DNA of 12,885 nucleotides from an uncultured delta proteobacterium (lineage in GTDB: Bacteria; Myxococcota_A; Polyangia; Polyangiales; Polyangiaceae), in the NCBI GenBank assembly GCA_903893335.1, contig CAITLX010000109.1, positions 1 to 12,885 of the forward strand. The letters are read 5' to 3'. Below the pieces are notes generated by a model. That model was given only the letters and a program-made list of their open reading frames with translations. It made no database searches and had not been told where the DNA came from. Each line of letters begins with the position of its first letter. Positions within the stretch are counted from its first letter, which is position 1. Shown piece after piece: positions 1-7,766 of the stretch. The translations under genes and the position numbers were made by a program.

Positions 1-99
1 ACCGGGCGCCGTCAGCTGGTGGGCGAGGCGGGGCTGCCGTACCACGGCGCCGATTACGCCTACGGGTCGGCGTCGGCCGTCGCCACGGGGCCCTTCTGA
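1..99 (+). CDS. 3' end of unidentified protein, possibly a pseudopilin (partial)
   Basis: Frame 1 is open from the left edge to a TGA at 97-99, giving 32 codons; the start lies outside the window. The visible tail is rich in Gly, Ala and Tyr (it includes PYHGADYAYGSAS and ends GPF) and shows no recognisable domain. The stop overlaps the ATG of the next gene by one base (TGATG), the tight packing seen through the rest of the operon, so this is very likely a real gene of the same operon. Because the next two genes are TadG-like and TadE-like, another TadE/TadG-type minor pilin is a reasonable guess, but the visible residues do not prove it. Confidence 0.6.
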   Translation, partial: TGRRQLVGEAGLPYHGADYAYGSASAVATGPF

Positions 100-1583
100 T
101 GTCGGCGCGCGGGCTCGCCACCGATCGCCGCGGCGCGGTCATGGTCGTCGCCGTCTTCATGTCGGCGTTCCTCGTCGGCGGCCTCTGGTACCTCATCGGC
201 ATCGGCGACGCGGTGCTCTACCGCGAGCGCATGCAGGACGGCGCCGACGCCGTCGCGTACGCGGCGGCCGTCTACCACGCGCGCGGGATGAACCTCATCG
301 CGATGATCAACCTGATCATGGCCGCCATCCTCGGCGTGCTCGTCGCGATGAAGCTCCTGCAGGTCATGAACGCGATCGCCAACGTCGTGTCGTGCTCGTC
401 GGGCGCGATCTCGCTCGGCACCTGCGCGCCGTGCGACGCGGTTTGCGCGCTGACCAGCGCGCTCGAGAGCCCGATCTCGAGCACCGTTCAGGCGACCGAG
501 CAGGTGGTCAAGGCGACGCTGCCGGTGCTGAGCAAGCTCCAGGTGACGATCGCGGTGGGCATGCCCTGGGTCGCCGAGGGCAAGAGCCTCGACGTCGCCA
601 CGCAGTACAAGAAGCCCGTCGAGAGCGGCGCCACGCTCGGAAGCTCGCTCGTCGCGGGCACGCCGGTCGACGCGTCGGGGCGCCCCAAGCTCGGGCTGCC
701 CGTGCGCGAGGGGGACTACGCCGAGCTCTGCAAGAAGGCGGGCGAGTTCGTGGGCAAGGTCGCCTTCGCGCCGTTCGGCGGGCTGGGCGACTGGGTCGCG
801 AGCGCGGTCGGCGGCATCGTCTCGTCGTTCCCGAGCTACTTCTGCGCCGCGGGCGGCGCGGTCAACGTCAAGGCGGCGTCCGATCCGGCGGCGATGCACG
901 CGCTCGCGCAGCAGCAGTGCGACGCGAAGAAGAACGCCCTCTCGGGGCTCGCCAAGAAGCTCTTCAGCGTGAGCGACTGCGTGGCGGACGCGACCAAGAG
1001 CATGACGCAGACGCTCGGCCAGAAGGGGGCCGTCGGCGGCGCCTTCGACGCGACGGGCATGACGCCGAAGGTCGTCATCGACGACGCGGTCAACGGCAAC
1101 GACTACTTCCAGGTCTGGTCGGCGGTCGTCGGCGACGACGCCTACGTCAAGGTCGCGCAGAAGGGCGTCGAGATCGCCAACTGGAACAAGGGCAAGGCGG
1201 CGCCGCCCCCCGCGTGGGGTCGCGTCGGCTTCGCGCAGGCCGAGTTCTACTACGCGCCCAAGGCCGGCCAGGCGGGCAAGGCGTGGTCCGACTACCGCGA
1301 CGAAACGATGTGGAACATGCGCTGGCGCGCGCGCCTGCGGCGCTTCCACCCGCCGGGAGGGCAGGGGCTCGGCGGGCTCGTCGGCGGCCTCGGCACGCAG
1401 CTTCTCGGCAAGCTCGACTCGACGATGGCGGGCGCCCTCTCCGACGCCGACGCGCTCACGTTCCTCATGGGCGGCGGCGGCGCGCAGGCCTCGACGATCT
1501 TCGGCCCCTCGCTCGGCGGCGCGCAGTCGGTCGCGGAGAACCCGGTGCTCGACGGGCTGCAAGGCCTCGAGGTGATCCATTGA
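99..1583 (+). CDS. TadG-like Flp pilus assembly protein, cysteine-rich
   Basis: Predicted 494-residue protein anchored by its N-terminus. Residues 10-60 look like the TadE/TadG-type N-terminal segment: a basic DRRG, a hydrophobic helix at about 13-36, then YRERMQDGADAVAYAAA, matching the usual TadG pattern in which the helix is followed by a (Q/R)xxADAAA-like stretch. Unlike TadE, no Glu follows the RRG at the +5 position. A second hydrophobic segment lies at about 64-97, unusual for a single-pass TadG. It is followed by a cysteine cluster at C99, C109, C112 and C116 and four more scattered cysteines, suggesting an oxidised, disulfide-stabilised periplasmic or extracellular domain. The C-terminal region is Gly-rich. 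The ATG overlaps the preceding stop, and the gene's own stop overlaps the next start (TTGA). Family knowledge: TadG-like proteins are minor pilins or surface components of Tad pili. The TadG-like call is fairly good; the exact role is inferred. Confidence 0.72.
   Translation: MSARGLATDRRGAVMVVAVFMSAFLVGGLWYLIGIGDAVLYRERMQDGADAVAYAAAVYHARGMNLIAMINLIMAAILGVLVAMKLLQVMNAIANVVSCSSGAISLGTCAPCDAVCALTSALESPISSTVQATEQVVKATLPVLSKLQVTIAVGMPWVAEGKSLDVATQYKKPVESGATLGSSLVAGTPVDASGRPKLGLPVREGDYAELCKKAGEFVGKVAFAPFGGLGDWVASAVGGIVSSFPSYFCAAGGAVNVKAASDPAAMHALAQQQCDAKKNALSGLAKKLFSVSDCVADATKSMTQTLGQKGAVGGAFDATGMTPKVVIDDAVNGNDYFQVWSAVVGDDAYVKVAQKGVEIANWNKGKAAPPPAWGRVGFAQAEFYYAPKAGQAGKAWSDYRDETMWNMRWRARLRRFHPPGGQGLGGLVGGLGTQLLGKLDSTMAGALSDADALTFLMGGGGAQASTIFGPSLGGAQSVAENPVLDGLQGLEVIH
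1569..1577 (+). promoter_or_regulatory. Strong Shine-Dalgarno that fixes the TTG start of the TadE-like gene
   Basis: GAGGTGATC is a nine-base match to the complement of the usual 16S rRNA 3' end. It lies inside the last codons of the TadG-like gene, with seven bases between its GAGG core and the TTG at 1580. It supports a TTG start that overlaps the upstream stop and suggests translational coupling of the two genes. Confidence 0.6.
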
Positions 1584-2056
1584 GCCCGCGTCGCCTTCGC
1601 CGTCGCAGCGCGCGCGGAGCGGCCCTCGTCGAGGCCGTGGTCGCGATCCCGTTCTTCGTCGTGATCTTCGCGTCGCTCGTCTACATCGTCGCGCTCTACG
1701 CCCAGAAGGAGCGCACGATGCGCGAGGCGCGCCAGAACGCGTGGACGTACGCGCTGCGCGGCTGCTCGGGCTCCGAGGCGACCACGCAGGGCTTCGGCGG
1801 CTCGGCGGTCACCGACCTGGGCATCGGCGGCGACCCCAACCAGTTCAACGGCGATCCGCAGGGCGGCGGGCTCTTCTCGCAGCAGTACGGGCAGGCCGTC
1901 TCCACCTCGAAGGGCAAGGCGAAGGCCGGGTTGCTCATCGGCGGCTACACGAAGGACGTCGCGACCACGACGCGCGTGCAGTGCAACGAGGTGCCGCACG
2001 ACGGCGACCCCCTCGGCATGCTCACCTACGCGTGGGGCTCGCTGACCAGCTGGTGA
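1580..2056 (+). CDS. TadE-like pseudopilin
   Basis: 158-residue protein starting at TTG, overlapping the TGA of the TadG-like gene by three bases (TTGA) and preceded by a very good Shine-Dalgarno. A later start would cut into the hydrophobic signal. The N-terminus is strongly basic (RRLRRRSARG) and followed by AALVEAVVAIPFFVV. This is a class III prepilin-like signal: cleavage is predicted after G13, with Glu at mature position +5 (E18) and a single hydrophobic helix at about 14-36. TadE family members have this layout and are processed by the Tad prepilin peptidase, then act as minor pilins. The remainder (about 120 residues) is Gly/Gln/Thr-rich with a few cysteines and would be outside the membrane. 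Length is typical of TadE. The peptidase itself is not in the window. Confidence 0.8.
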   Translation: MSPRRLRRRSARGAALVEAVVAIPFFVVIFASLVYIVALYAQKERTMREARQNAWTYALRGCSGSEATTQGFGGSAVTDLGIGGDPNQFNGDPQGGGLFSQQYGQAVSTSKGKAKAGLLIGGYTKDVATTTRVQCNEVPHDGDPLGMLTYAWGSLTSW

Positions 2057-3006
2057 TGCCGATGCGTCCCACCCCCGCCGCTCCGCCCGCGCCGCGTCGC
2101 GTCCCTCTGGGGCACCGCGTGCGCGCCGTCGCGCGCGTCGCCTGCTACCTCGTGTTCGCGTTCGCGCTCGCCTCGGGGCTCGCGCTGCGCTCGGTGTGGG
2201 CCGACGTGAAGGAGTCCGCGCTCGGCGTCGGGCGCGAGCTCGCGGCGTTCGGCGATCTGGGCGCGGGCGCGCACGTCGTACGGCTCAACGGCGAGCCGCT
2301 GCTCGTCGCGAGCACGACGACCGAGGCCCCCATCGACGCGGTGCTCGATCGGCTCGCGGTGGCGTGCCGCGCGCACGCCGGCGGGCTCGACCTCGAGGTC
2401 GAGCGGCTCCCCGAGGCGCTCGCGGCGCCCCTGCGGCCGCGCGTGGCCAGCGGCGAGGCGCTCGGCATCGTGCGCCAGCAGAGCGAGCACGAGGGGATGA
2501 TCGCGTGCCTCGCGCACGAGGGGCAGGGGGGGTACGCAGCGCTGGTCGAGCGCCTCCGCGCCTTCTCGGCCACGGGCGATCTCGCGAGCGTCGGCAAGCT
2601 CCGCTACGTCTACGCCGAGCGCCGCGACGCGCGCACGCACGTGGTCGCGGTGTGGACGGAGGCGGCGCTGCGCATCGGGCGCATCGTGCCGCTCGACGGG
2701 GTCGAGCCTCCGGGCGACGAGCCACGCGGCGCGCCCCGCCCCGAGGGGGCCCGTCGCATCCTCAGCGCATCGGTCGAGGGGGCGCCGCACGCGGTGCACC
2801 TCTTCGACGTCCCGGGCGCTCCCGACGCAGCCGTCGAGGCCTACGCGGCGCGCCTGCCCGCGCTCGGCTGGTCGCCCGCGCGTGCGACCTCCGGCGAGGT
2901 GCCCGCCGGGCGGGTCTTCACCCAGGCGGGCGCCGACCTCTGGGTCGTCGGCGCCGCGCGCGGCGATCGCAGCGTGGTGACGCTCGTCGAGGTCGGCGCG
3001 CGCTGA
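2056..3006 (+). CDS. Unrecognised single-pass periplasmic protein of the Tad locus
   Basis: 316-residue protein; its ATG at 2056 overlaps the stop of the TadE-like gene by one base (TGATG). An ATG two codons later at 2062 is an equally usable start. The N-terminus is Pro/Arg-rich and followed by one hydrophobic helix at about 27-44. The rest would be periplasmic, and no named domain is recognised. Two parts look alike: about 72-160 and about 245-316 each show a beta strand, a helix of the type APxxAVxxxxxxL, and later a hydrophobic strand ending near a Gly, which hints at a duplicated alpha/beta domain. Cysteines occur at C30, C104 and C151; the latter two could pair. Co-transcription with tadE/tadG suggests a role in minor-pilin export or tip assembly, but this rests on context alone. 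It is the last gene before the promoter-like gap in front of cpaB. Confidence 0.75.
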   Translation: MPMRPTPAAPPAPRRVPLGHRVRAVARVACYLVFAFALASGLALRSVWADVKESALGVGRELAAFGDLGAGAHVVRLNGEPLLVASTTTEAPIDAVLDRLAVACRAHAGGLDLEVERLPEALAAPLRPRVASGEALGIVRQQSEHEGMIACLAHEGQGGYAALVERLRAFSATGDLASVGKLRYVYAERRDARTHVVAVWTEAALRIGRIVPLDGVEPPGDEPRGAPRPEGARRILSASVEGAPHAVHLFDVPGAPDAAVEAYAARLPALGWSPARATSGEVPAGRVFTQAGADLWVVGAARGDRSVVTLVEVGAR

Positions 3007-3019
3007 GGCGCGGCGCCGA

Positions 3020-3038
3020 TGTATAGTCGCCCACCTGC
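3020..3038 (+). promoter_or_regulatory. Candidate promoter -10 element before cpaB
   Basis: The 32-bp gap between the unrecognised gene and cpaB holds TGTATAGT (3020-3027), strikingly AT-rich for this DNA and close to a sigma-70 type -10 box (TATAGT). It is followed by CGCCCACCTGC up to the ATG at 3039. No convincing -35 hexamer is seen about 17 bases upstream. If it is used, the transcript would start only a few bases before the ATG, so cpaB mRNA would be nearly leaderless; this fits the lack of a Shine-Dalgarno there. A similar block lies in front of the last FHA gene. Confidence 0.35.
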
Positions 3039-3836
3039 ATGAACCGGCGCGCGCTGCTCCTGGCCGTGATCGTCGCCGCCCTCGGTGCGCTCCTGCTCGT
3101 GTTCTACGTGCGCAGGTTCGAGCAAGAGGCGTCGGGCGGCGAGCGCGTCAAGCTGCTCGCGGTGGTCAAGCCCATCGACCGCGGCGTCGCCATCACCGAC
3201 GACATGCTCTCGGCGCGCGAGGTGCCCCAGGCCTACGTCGAGGACCGCGCGGTCAAGGCGAGCGAGAAGGCGAAGATCGTCGGCCTGCGCGTCGGCAACG
3301 GCGTGCAGCCCGGCCAGACGCTGCTCTGGACGGATCTGGCCATCGCCACCGACGAGCGGCGCGATCTGAGCTCTCTCGTGCAGCCCGGCAACCGCGCCGT
3401 CACGGTGCGGGCCTCGAGCAGCGACGACAAGAGCCACGCGCTCATCCGCCCCGGCGACTACGTCGACGTCGTCGCGACGATGCCCACCGGCGCCGCCGAG
3501 GGGCGCACCGCCGTCGTGCTGCTGCAGCGCGTGCTCGTGCTCGCGGTCGGCCTCGAGACCGCGCCCGACCCCATCGCCGACAAGAAGGAGGGGCAGGCCC
3601 AGCGCGACCTCATGCTGACGCTCAGCCTCAACCTGCAGGAGGCGCAGATGATCGCCCTCGCGGTCGAGAAGGGGCGCCTCTCGGTGGCGCTGCGCAACCC
3701 CGACGACCAGCGCATCGTCGAGGGCATCCCCGACATGCCCGCCTCGGCCATCATGGACCGCGGCCAGCGCGAGAAGGTGCAGAGCGTGCGGCGCACGGCG
3801 CCCATCCGGCTCGAGGCCGTCGGAGGCGCGCGATGA
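3039..3836 (+). CDS. cpaB: Flp pilus assembly protein CpaB/RcpC
   Basis: 265-residue protein with an N-terminal hydrophobic anchor at about 5-24 (ALLLAVIVAALGALLLVFYV), then an SAF-like domain at about 38-101 with VVKPIDRGVAITDDML and GVQPGQTLLWTDL. An RcpC-type beta-rich region follows at about 108-225 with VQPGNRAVTVRA and LIRPGDYVDVVATM. These segments and their order are characteristic of CpaB/RcpC, the periplasmic Tad protein thought to work with the secretin, perhaps by contacting peptidoglycan or gating the channel. Length is a little shorter than commonly seen, with a short C-terminal tail. The ATG at 3039 is chosen because it directly precedes the basic residues of the signal anchor; no Shine-Dalgarno is visible. 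The stop overlaps cpaC by four bases (ATGA), so the two are surely co-translated. Confidence 0.93.
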   Translation: MNRRALLLAVIVAALGALLLVFYVRRFEQEASGGERVKLLAVVKPIDRGVAITDDMLSAREVPQAYVEDRAVKASEKAKIVGLRVGNGVQPGQTLLWTDLAIATDERRDLSSLVQPGNRAVTVRASSSDDKSHALIRPGDYVDVVATMPTGAAEGRTAVVLLQRVLVLAVGLETAPDPIADKKEGQAQRDLMLTLSLNLQEAQMIALAVEKGRLSVALRNPDDQRIVEGIPDMPASAIMDRGQREKVQSVRRTAPIRLEAVGGAR

Positions 3837-5176
3837 GGCGCGCCCTCGCCCTCGCGCTCGGCGCAGCCCTCGCGCTGCCGCCTGCCGCCGCGCTCGCGCA
3901 GAAGAAGGCGCCCGCCGAGGGGCCGACCGCGCGCGTCGATCGCACCGAGGAGCTCGGCCTCGCGGTGGGCGAGAACCGGACCCTGCCCGCCGCCGACGTG
4001 AAGAACTTCTCCGAGGGCACGCCCGGCATCGCCGACATCAAGATCGCCACCGACGGCTCGCAGTTCGTCGTCGTCGGCGAGAAGCCCGGCTCGACGACCC
4101 TGCTGCTCATCATGAAGGACGGCACGAAGGTGACGTGGGTCATCAACGTCTTCGCCCGCCCGCCGAGCCTGGTCGAGCGCGAGCTCGGCGAGCTCCTCGA
4201 CGGCACCACGGGCGTGCGGCTGCGCCGCGTCGGCACGCGCTTCTTCATCGAGGGGGGCGTCAACGCCGAGCCCGACCTCAAGCGCATCCAGCAGATCGCG
4301 TCGCTCTACCCCGGGCAGGTCGAGTCGCTCGTCGTGGTCGGGTCGCCGGCGCCCGAGCGCAAGTTCAACGTCCGCGTCGACTTCTTCTTCGTGCAGTACG
4401 ACCGCAAATCGAGCTACGGCGTCGGCGTCTCGTGGCCGACGGCGATCGGCGGCCCCTCGCTGCAGAGCCAGCTCACCTACGACTTCGTCGCGGGCACCAC
4501 GACGACCGCGCAGGCGTCGATCGTCAACCAGCCGCTGCCCGGCCTCGACATCGCGTCGTCGCGCGGCTGGGCCAAGGTGCTCAAGCAGGCCACGGTGATC
4601 ACGACCAACGGCTCGGAGGCCTCGTTCGAGAGCGGCGGCGAGCAGAACTACCCCGTGTCGAGCGGGCTGGTCGCGTCGATCCAGAAGATCGCGTTCGGCA
4701 CCAACGTGTCGGTGCTGCCGCGCTACGACACCGCGTCGCACGACCTCGAGGTGAAGCTCTCGGCCGACGTGAGCGATCTCACGCCCCCCGAGGCCTCGGT
4801 GCTCCCGGGCCGCGACACCTCGAAGCTCTCGACGCTCGTGCACCTCAAGCTGGGCCAGTCGATCGTGCTCTCGGGCATCCGCACGCGCACGCAGCGCCAC
4901 AACATCAAGGGGCTGCCCTTCCTCAGCGAGATCCCGGTGCTCGGCGTGCTGTTCGGCACGCACTCCGACGCGAAGGACGACATCGAGGGGGCCGTGTTCA
5001 TCGTGCCGAGCCTCGTCGAGTCGGCGCCGAAGGCGAGCGTCGACCTCGTGAAGAGCGCGCGCTCGCAGTACGAGGAGTTCCACGGCGACGTCGAGCTCAT
5101 CAACGCCTACAACAAGACGCCTCCCCCGGCGCCCCCCGCCTCGGCGACCCCGCCTCCGAGCCCGCAGACGCGCTAG
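3833..5176 (+). CDS. cpaC: Tad secretin CpaC/RcpA (outer-membrane channel)
   Basis: 447-residue protein with a clear signal peptide (cleavage predicted after A22 in AAALA-QKK). An N-terminal pilus-assembly domain spans about 38-105 and contains ADIKIATDGSQFVVVGEKPG. A BON-like segment at about 111-170 includes GVRLRRVGTRFFIEGGV. The secretin domain runs from about 176 to 405, beginning KFNVRVDFFFVQ, with the secretin signature GLPFLSEIPVLGVLFG at 360-375 followed by the final strand EGAVFIVPSLVES. A Pro-rich tail ends the protein. Secretins of this family form the outer-membrane pore for the Flp pilus. The start ATG overlaps the cpaB stop and has GGAGG at 3822-3826. Usually cpaD/cpaE (tadZ) follow; here the FHA-ATPase gene follows directly after 14 bases. 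Confidence 0.95.
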   Translation: MRRALALALGAALALPPAAALAQKKAPAEGPTARVDRTEELGLAVGENRTLPAADVKNFSEGTPGIADIKIATDGSQFVVVGEKPGSTTLLLIMKDGTKVTWVINVFARPPSLVERELGELLDGTTGVRLRRVGTRFFIEGGVNAEPDLKRIQQIASLYPGQVESLVVVGSPAPERKFNVRVDFFFVQYDRKSSYGVGVSWPTAIGGPSLQSQLTYDFVAGTTTTAQASIVNQPLPGLDIASSRGWAKVLKQATVITTNGSEASFESGGEQNYPVSSGLVASIQKIAFGTNVSVLPRYDTASHDLEVKLSADVSDLTPPEASVLPGRDTSKLSTLVHLKLGQSIVLSGIRTRTQRHNIKGLPFLSEIPVLGVLFGTHSDAKDDIEGAVFIVPSLVESAPKASVDLVKSARSQYEEFHGDVELINAYNKTPPPAPPASATPPPSPQTR

Positions 5177-5190
5177 CCGCGGGCGCGTCG

Positions 5191-6906
5191 ATGGACCTCG
5201 AGATCACCATCCAGTCGGCCGAGGGGGCCCACACCACGCAGCTTCGCGCGCTCGGGCCGCTGTCGTTCGGGCGCGGGCGCGAGTGCACCGTGCGCATCGA
5301 CAGCGATCGCATCTCGCGCCAGCACGTCATCGTCGAGCCGCGCGCCACCACGCTGTTCGTCGAGGACACCTCGACCAACGGCACGATGGCGGGCGCGACG
5401 CTGCTCAAGCGCACCTCGGTCGAGGTCCCCTACGGCACGCCCATCGTCATCGGCCGCCACACGCTCGTCCTCCGCCCCGCGGCGCGCGAGGAGCGCCCCG
5501 CGCCGCTGCCGCCGCCTGCGGCGCCCCGCGCGATGGCTGTCGTCACGCTCCCCTCGGCCGTCTCTCCCGCGCCTGCGCCCGCGCCGCCGGTCGCCCGGCC
5601 GACCGAGCGCGCCGTGGGCGAGGCCGCGCGCAAGGGCAAGGACGACGAGATCTCGCTGCGCCGCGAGATCCACCGTCAGCTGCTCGAGCACCTCGACCTC
5701 GCGACGATGGACCCGTCGAAGTTCGACGACCCGTCGCTGCGCCCGAAGGTGCTCACGGCGCTGCGCCGCATCGTGTCGCTGCTCGGCGCGCGGCTGCCGG
5801 CCACCGTCGATCGCGACGGGCTCGTCGGCGAGCTCGCCGACGAGGCGCTCGGCCTCGGTCCGCTCGAGCGCTTCCTCGCCGACCCGACCGTGACCGAGGT
5901 CATGGTCGTCGATCCGAGCACGATCTACGTCGAGCGCGCGGGCAAGCTCGAGCTCACCGGCGCGCGCTTCACCGACGACGAGCGCGTGCGCGCGGTCATC
6001 GAGCGCATCGTCACGCCGCTCGGCCGGCGCATCGACGAGTCGTCGCCGCTCGTCGACGCGCGCCTCAAGGACGGCTCGCGCGTCAACGCCGTCATCCGCC
6101 CGCTCGCGCTGCGCGGCTCGTGCATCACCATCCGCAAGTTCGGCAAGACGCCCCTCACGCTCGACCGGCTCGTCGAGCTCTCGGCCATCGACCCGCGCAT
6201 GGCGCGCTTCCTCGTGCGCTCGGTCATCGCGCGCAAGAACATCGTCATCTCCGGCGGCACCGGCAGCGGCAAGACGACGCTGCTCAACGTGCTGTCGGGT
6301 GCCATCCCCGACGACGAGCGCATCGTCACCATCGAGGACGCCGCCGAGCTCTCGCTCGCGCAGCCGCACGTCGTCTCGCTCGAGACGCGTCCGATGAACA
6401 TGGAGGGCAAGGGCGAGTACACCATCCGCGATCTCGTGCGCAACGCGCTGCGCATGCGCCCCGATCGCATCGTCGTCGGCGAGTGCCGCGGCGGCGAGGC
6501 GCTCGACATGCTGCAGGCGATGAACACCGGCCACGACGGGTCGCTGACCACGACGCACGCCAACTCCCCCGAGGAGGCCATCGCCCGGCTCGAGACGCTC
6601 GCGCTCATGGCCGGCGTCGACCTCCCGTCGCGCGCGATCCGCGAGCAGATCGGCGCGAGCGTGCACGTCGTCGTGCAGCAGACGCGCCTGTCGGACGGCA
6701 CGCGCAAGGTCACGCGCGTCGCCGAGGTGCTCGGCATCGGCGACGACGGCGTCATCGAGCTGCGCCCCATCTTCGAGTTCGTGCGCACGGGCACCGGCCC
6801 CGGCGGCGCGGTGCTCGGCGAGTTCCGCGCGACCGGCTACCTGCCGTCGTTCCTCGATCAGTTCCTCGTGATGGGGCTGGTGCGCCCCGGGGAGCCCTAC
6901 CTGTGA
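5191..6906 (+). CDS. cpaF: FHA domain fused to CpaF/TadA-type pilus ATPase
   Basis: 571-residue protein starting at ATG 5191; no good Shine-Dalgarno is seen in the 14-base gap. Residues 1-96 are a textbook FHA domain: G27-R28, SRQH at 42-45 and TSTNGT at 60-65, so the Arg, Ser and Asn that normally bind phosphothreonine are all present. A Pro/Ala-rich linker (about 97-150) leads to the CpaF N-terminal helices (about 152-230, with LGPLERFLADPTVTEVMV). The ATPase core follows: Walker A GGTGSGKT at 355-362 (K361), an acidic box IED at 381-383, the Walker B region IVVGECRGGE at 427-436, and a His box with TTTHAN at 453-458. This family powers Flp pilus assembly (and retraction in Caulobacter) as a cytoplasmic hexamer under TadB/TadC. 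The FHA fusion suggests recruitment by, or response to, a Thr-phosphorylated partner. It overlaps tadB by four bases. Confidence 0.95.
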   Translation: MDLEITIQSAEGAHTTQLRALGPLSFGRGRECTVRIDSDRISRQHVIVEPRATTLFVEDTSTNGTMAGATLLKRTSVEVPYGTPIVIGRHTLVLRPAAREERPAPLPPPAAPRAMAVVTLPSAVSPAPAPAPPVARPTERAVGEAARKGKDDEISLRREIHRQLLEHLDLATMDPSKFDDPSLRPKVLTALRRIVSLLGARLPATVDRDGLVGELADEALGLGPLERFLADPTVTEVMVVDPSTIYVERAGKLELTGARFTDDERVRAVIERIVTPLGRRIDESSPLVDARLKDGSRVNAVIRPLALRGSCITIRKFGKTPLTLDRLVELSAIDPRMARFLVRSVIARKNIVISGGTGSGKTTLLNVLSGAIPDDERIVTIEDAAELSLAQPHVVSLETRPMNMEGKGEYTIRDLVRNALRMRPDRIVVGECRGGEALDMLQAMNTGHDGSLTTTHANSPEEAIARLETLALMAGVDLPSRAIREQIGASVHVVVQQTRLSDGTRKVTRVAEVLGIGDDGVIELRPIFEFVRTGTGPGGAVLGEFRATGYLPSFLDQFLVMGLVRPGEPYL

Positions 6907-7766
6907 GGCGGGTGCCGCTCTCGGTCCTGCCGTGGCTCGGGGTCGGGCTCATCGCGCTCGCGCTGTTCGCCGCCACCTGGGCCGTGGCGGCCGACGCGCA
7001 GGGGCCCGCGCGCCGCCTCTTCGCCCGCTACGTCGCGTACCTCGAGCGCAAGCTCCGCCTGATGTTCATCTTCGACAAGGGGAGGACGATCGCGCTCACG
7101 CAGCTTGGCCTGCTCGGCGTCGTCGCCGCGCTGGGGCTCGCGTTCGGCCTGCCGCTCGGCTGGCTCGTGGCCGTTGCCATCGTCGTGGGGCCGCCGTGGG
7201 CCGTCGAGCGCGCGCGCCAGAAGCGCGTCGAGCGCATCGAGGCGCAGCTCGACACCTTCCTGCTCGCGCTGGCCAACGCCCTGAAGACGACGCCCAGCAT
7301 CGGCGACGCGTTCGGCAGCGTGCAGACGCTCGTCGCCGCGCCGCTGCGCCAGGAGGTCGAGCTCTCGGTCAAGGAGATGCGCCTCGGCAGCACGCTCGAC
7401 CAGGCGCTGCTGCACATGGCCGGGCGCGTCGGCAGCCGCCAGCTCGACGCGGCGCTCTCGTCGGTGCTCGTCGGTCGGCAGATCGGCGGCAACCTCCCGC
7501 GCATCCTCGAGACCACGTCCGAGTCGCTGCGCGAGATGGCGCGCCTCGAGGGGGTCGTGCGCAGCAAGACGGCCGAGGGCAAGGCGCAGCTCTGGGTGCT
7601 GGCGCTCTTTCCCTTCGTCATGATCTTCGCGCTCAACGCCGTGCGCGAGGGCTACTTCGAGCCGCTCACCGAGAGCGTCACCGGCTACGTCGTCGCGCTC
7701 GTCGCCGCAGGGTTCTGGGTCTCCTCGCTCGTCGTCGCGCGCAAGGTGCTGGCGGTGGACGTGTGA
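6903..7766 (+). CDS. tadB: Tad inner-membrane platform protein TadB
   Basis: 287-residue membrane protein. The GTG at 6903 overlaps the ATPase stop (GTGA) and has GGAG at 6891-6894; a second in-frame GTG at 6912 is possible. Hydrophobic segments lie at about 10-30, 63-82 and 84-102. A T2SS-F-type cytoplasmic domain follows at about 113-220, with QLDTFLLALANALKTTPSIGDAF and later GRQIGGNLPRILETTSESLRE, both characteristic of TadB. Two C-terminal membrane helices lie at about 223-242 and 258-280. TadB pairs with TadC to form the platform on which the CpaF ATPase acts, and the gene order ATPase-tadB-tadC is the standard one. Stop and next start overlap by four bases. Confidence 0.93.
   Translation: MRRVPLSVLPWLGVGLIALALFAATWAVAADAQGPARRLFARYVAYLERKLRLMFIFDKGRTIALTQLGLLGVVAALGLAFGLPLGWLVAVAIVVGPPWAVERARQKRVERIEAQLDTFLLALANALKTTPSIGDAFGSVQTLVAAPLRQEVELSVKEMRLGSTLDQALLHMAGRVGSRQLDAALSSVLVGRQIGGNLPRILETTSESLREMARLEGVVRSKTAEGKAQLWVLALFPFVMIFALNAVREGYFEPLTESVTGYVVALVAAGFWVSSLVVARKVLAVDV

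Noticed and set aside
60..1580. 506-codon open frame on the - strand opposite the TadG-like gene
   Set aside because: The + strand protein has a clear signal anchor and a structured cysteine pattern; the antisense product is a repetitive Arg/Asp/Ala string.
3458..5083. 541-codon open frame on the - strand opposite cpaB/cpaC
   Set aside because: It lies over two certain genes, its product is Arg/Asp/His/Leu-rich with no domain pattern, and such shadows are expected in DNA with G/C at nearly every third position.
4135..5190. Longer N-terminus for the FHA-ATPase from an ATG at 4135
   Set aside because: This would overlap more than 1 kb of cpaC, and the extra residues are an Arg-rich shadow; the FHA domain begins right after the ATG at 5191.
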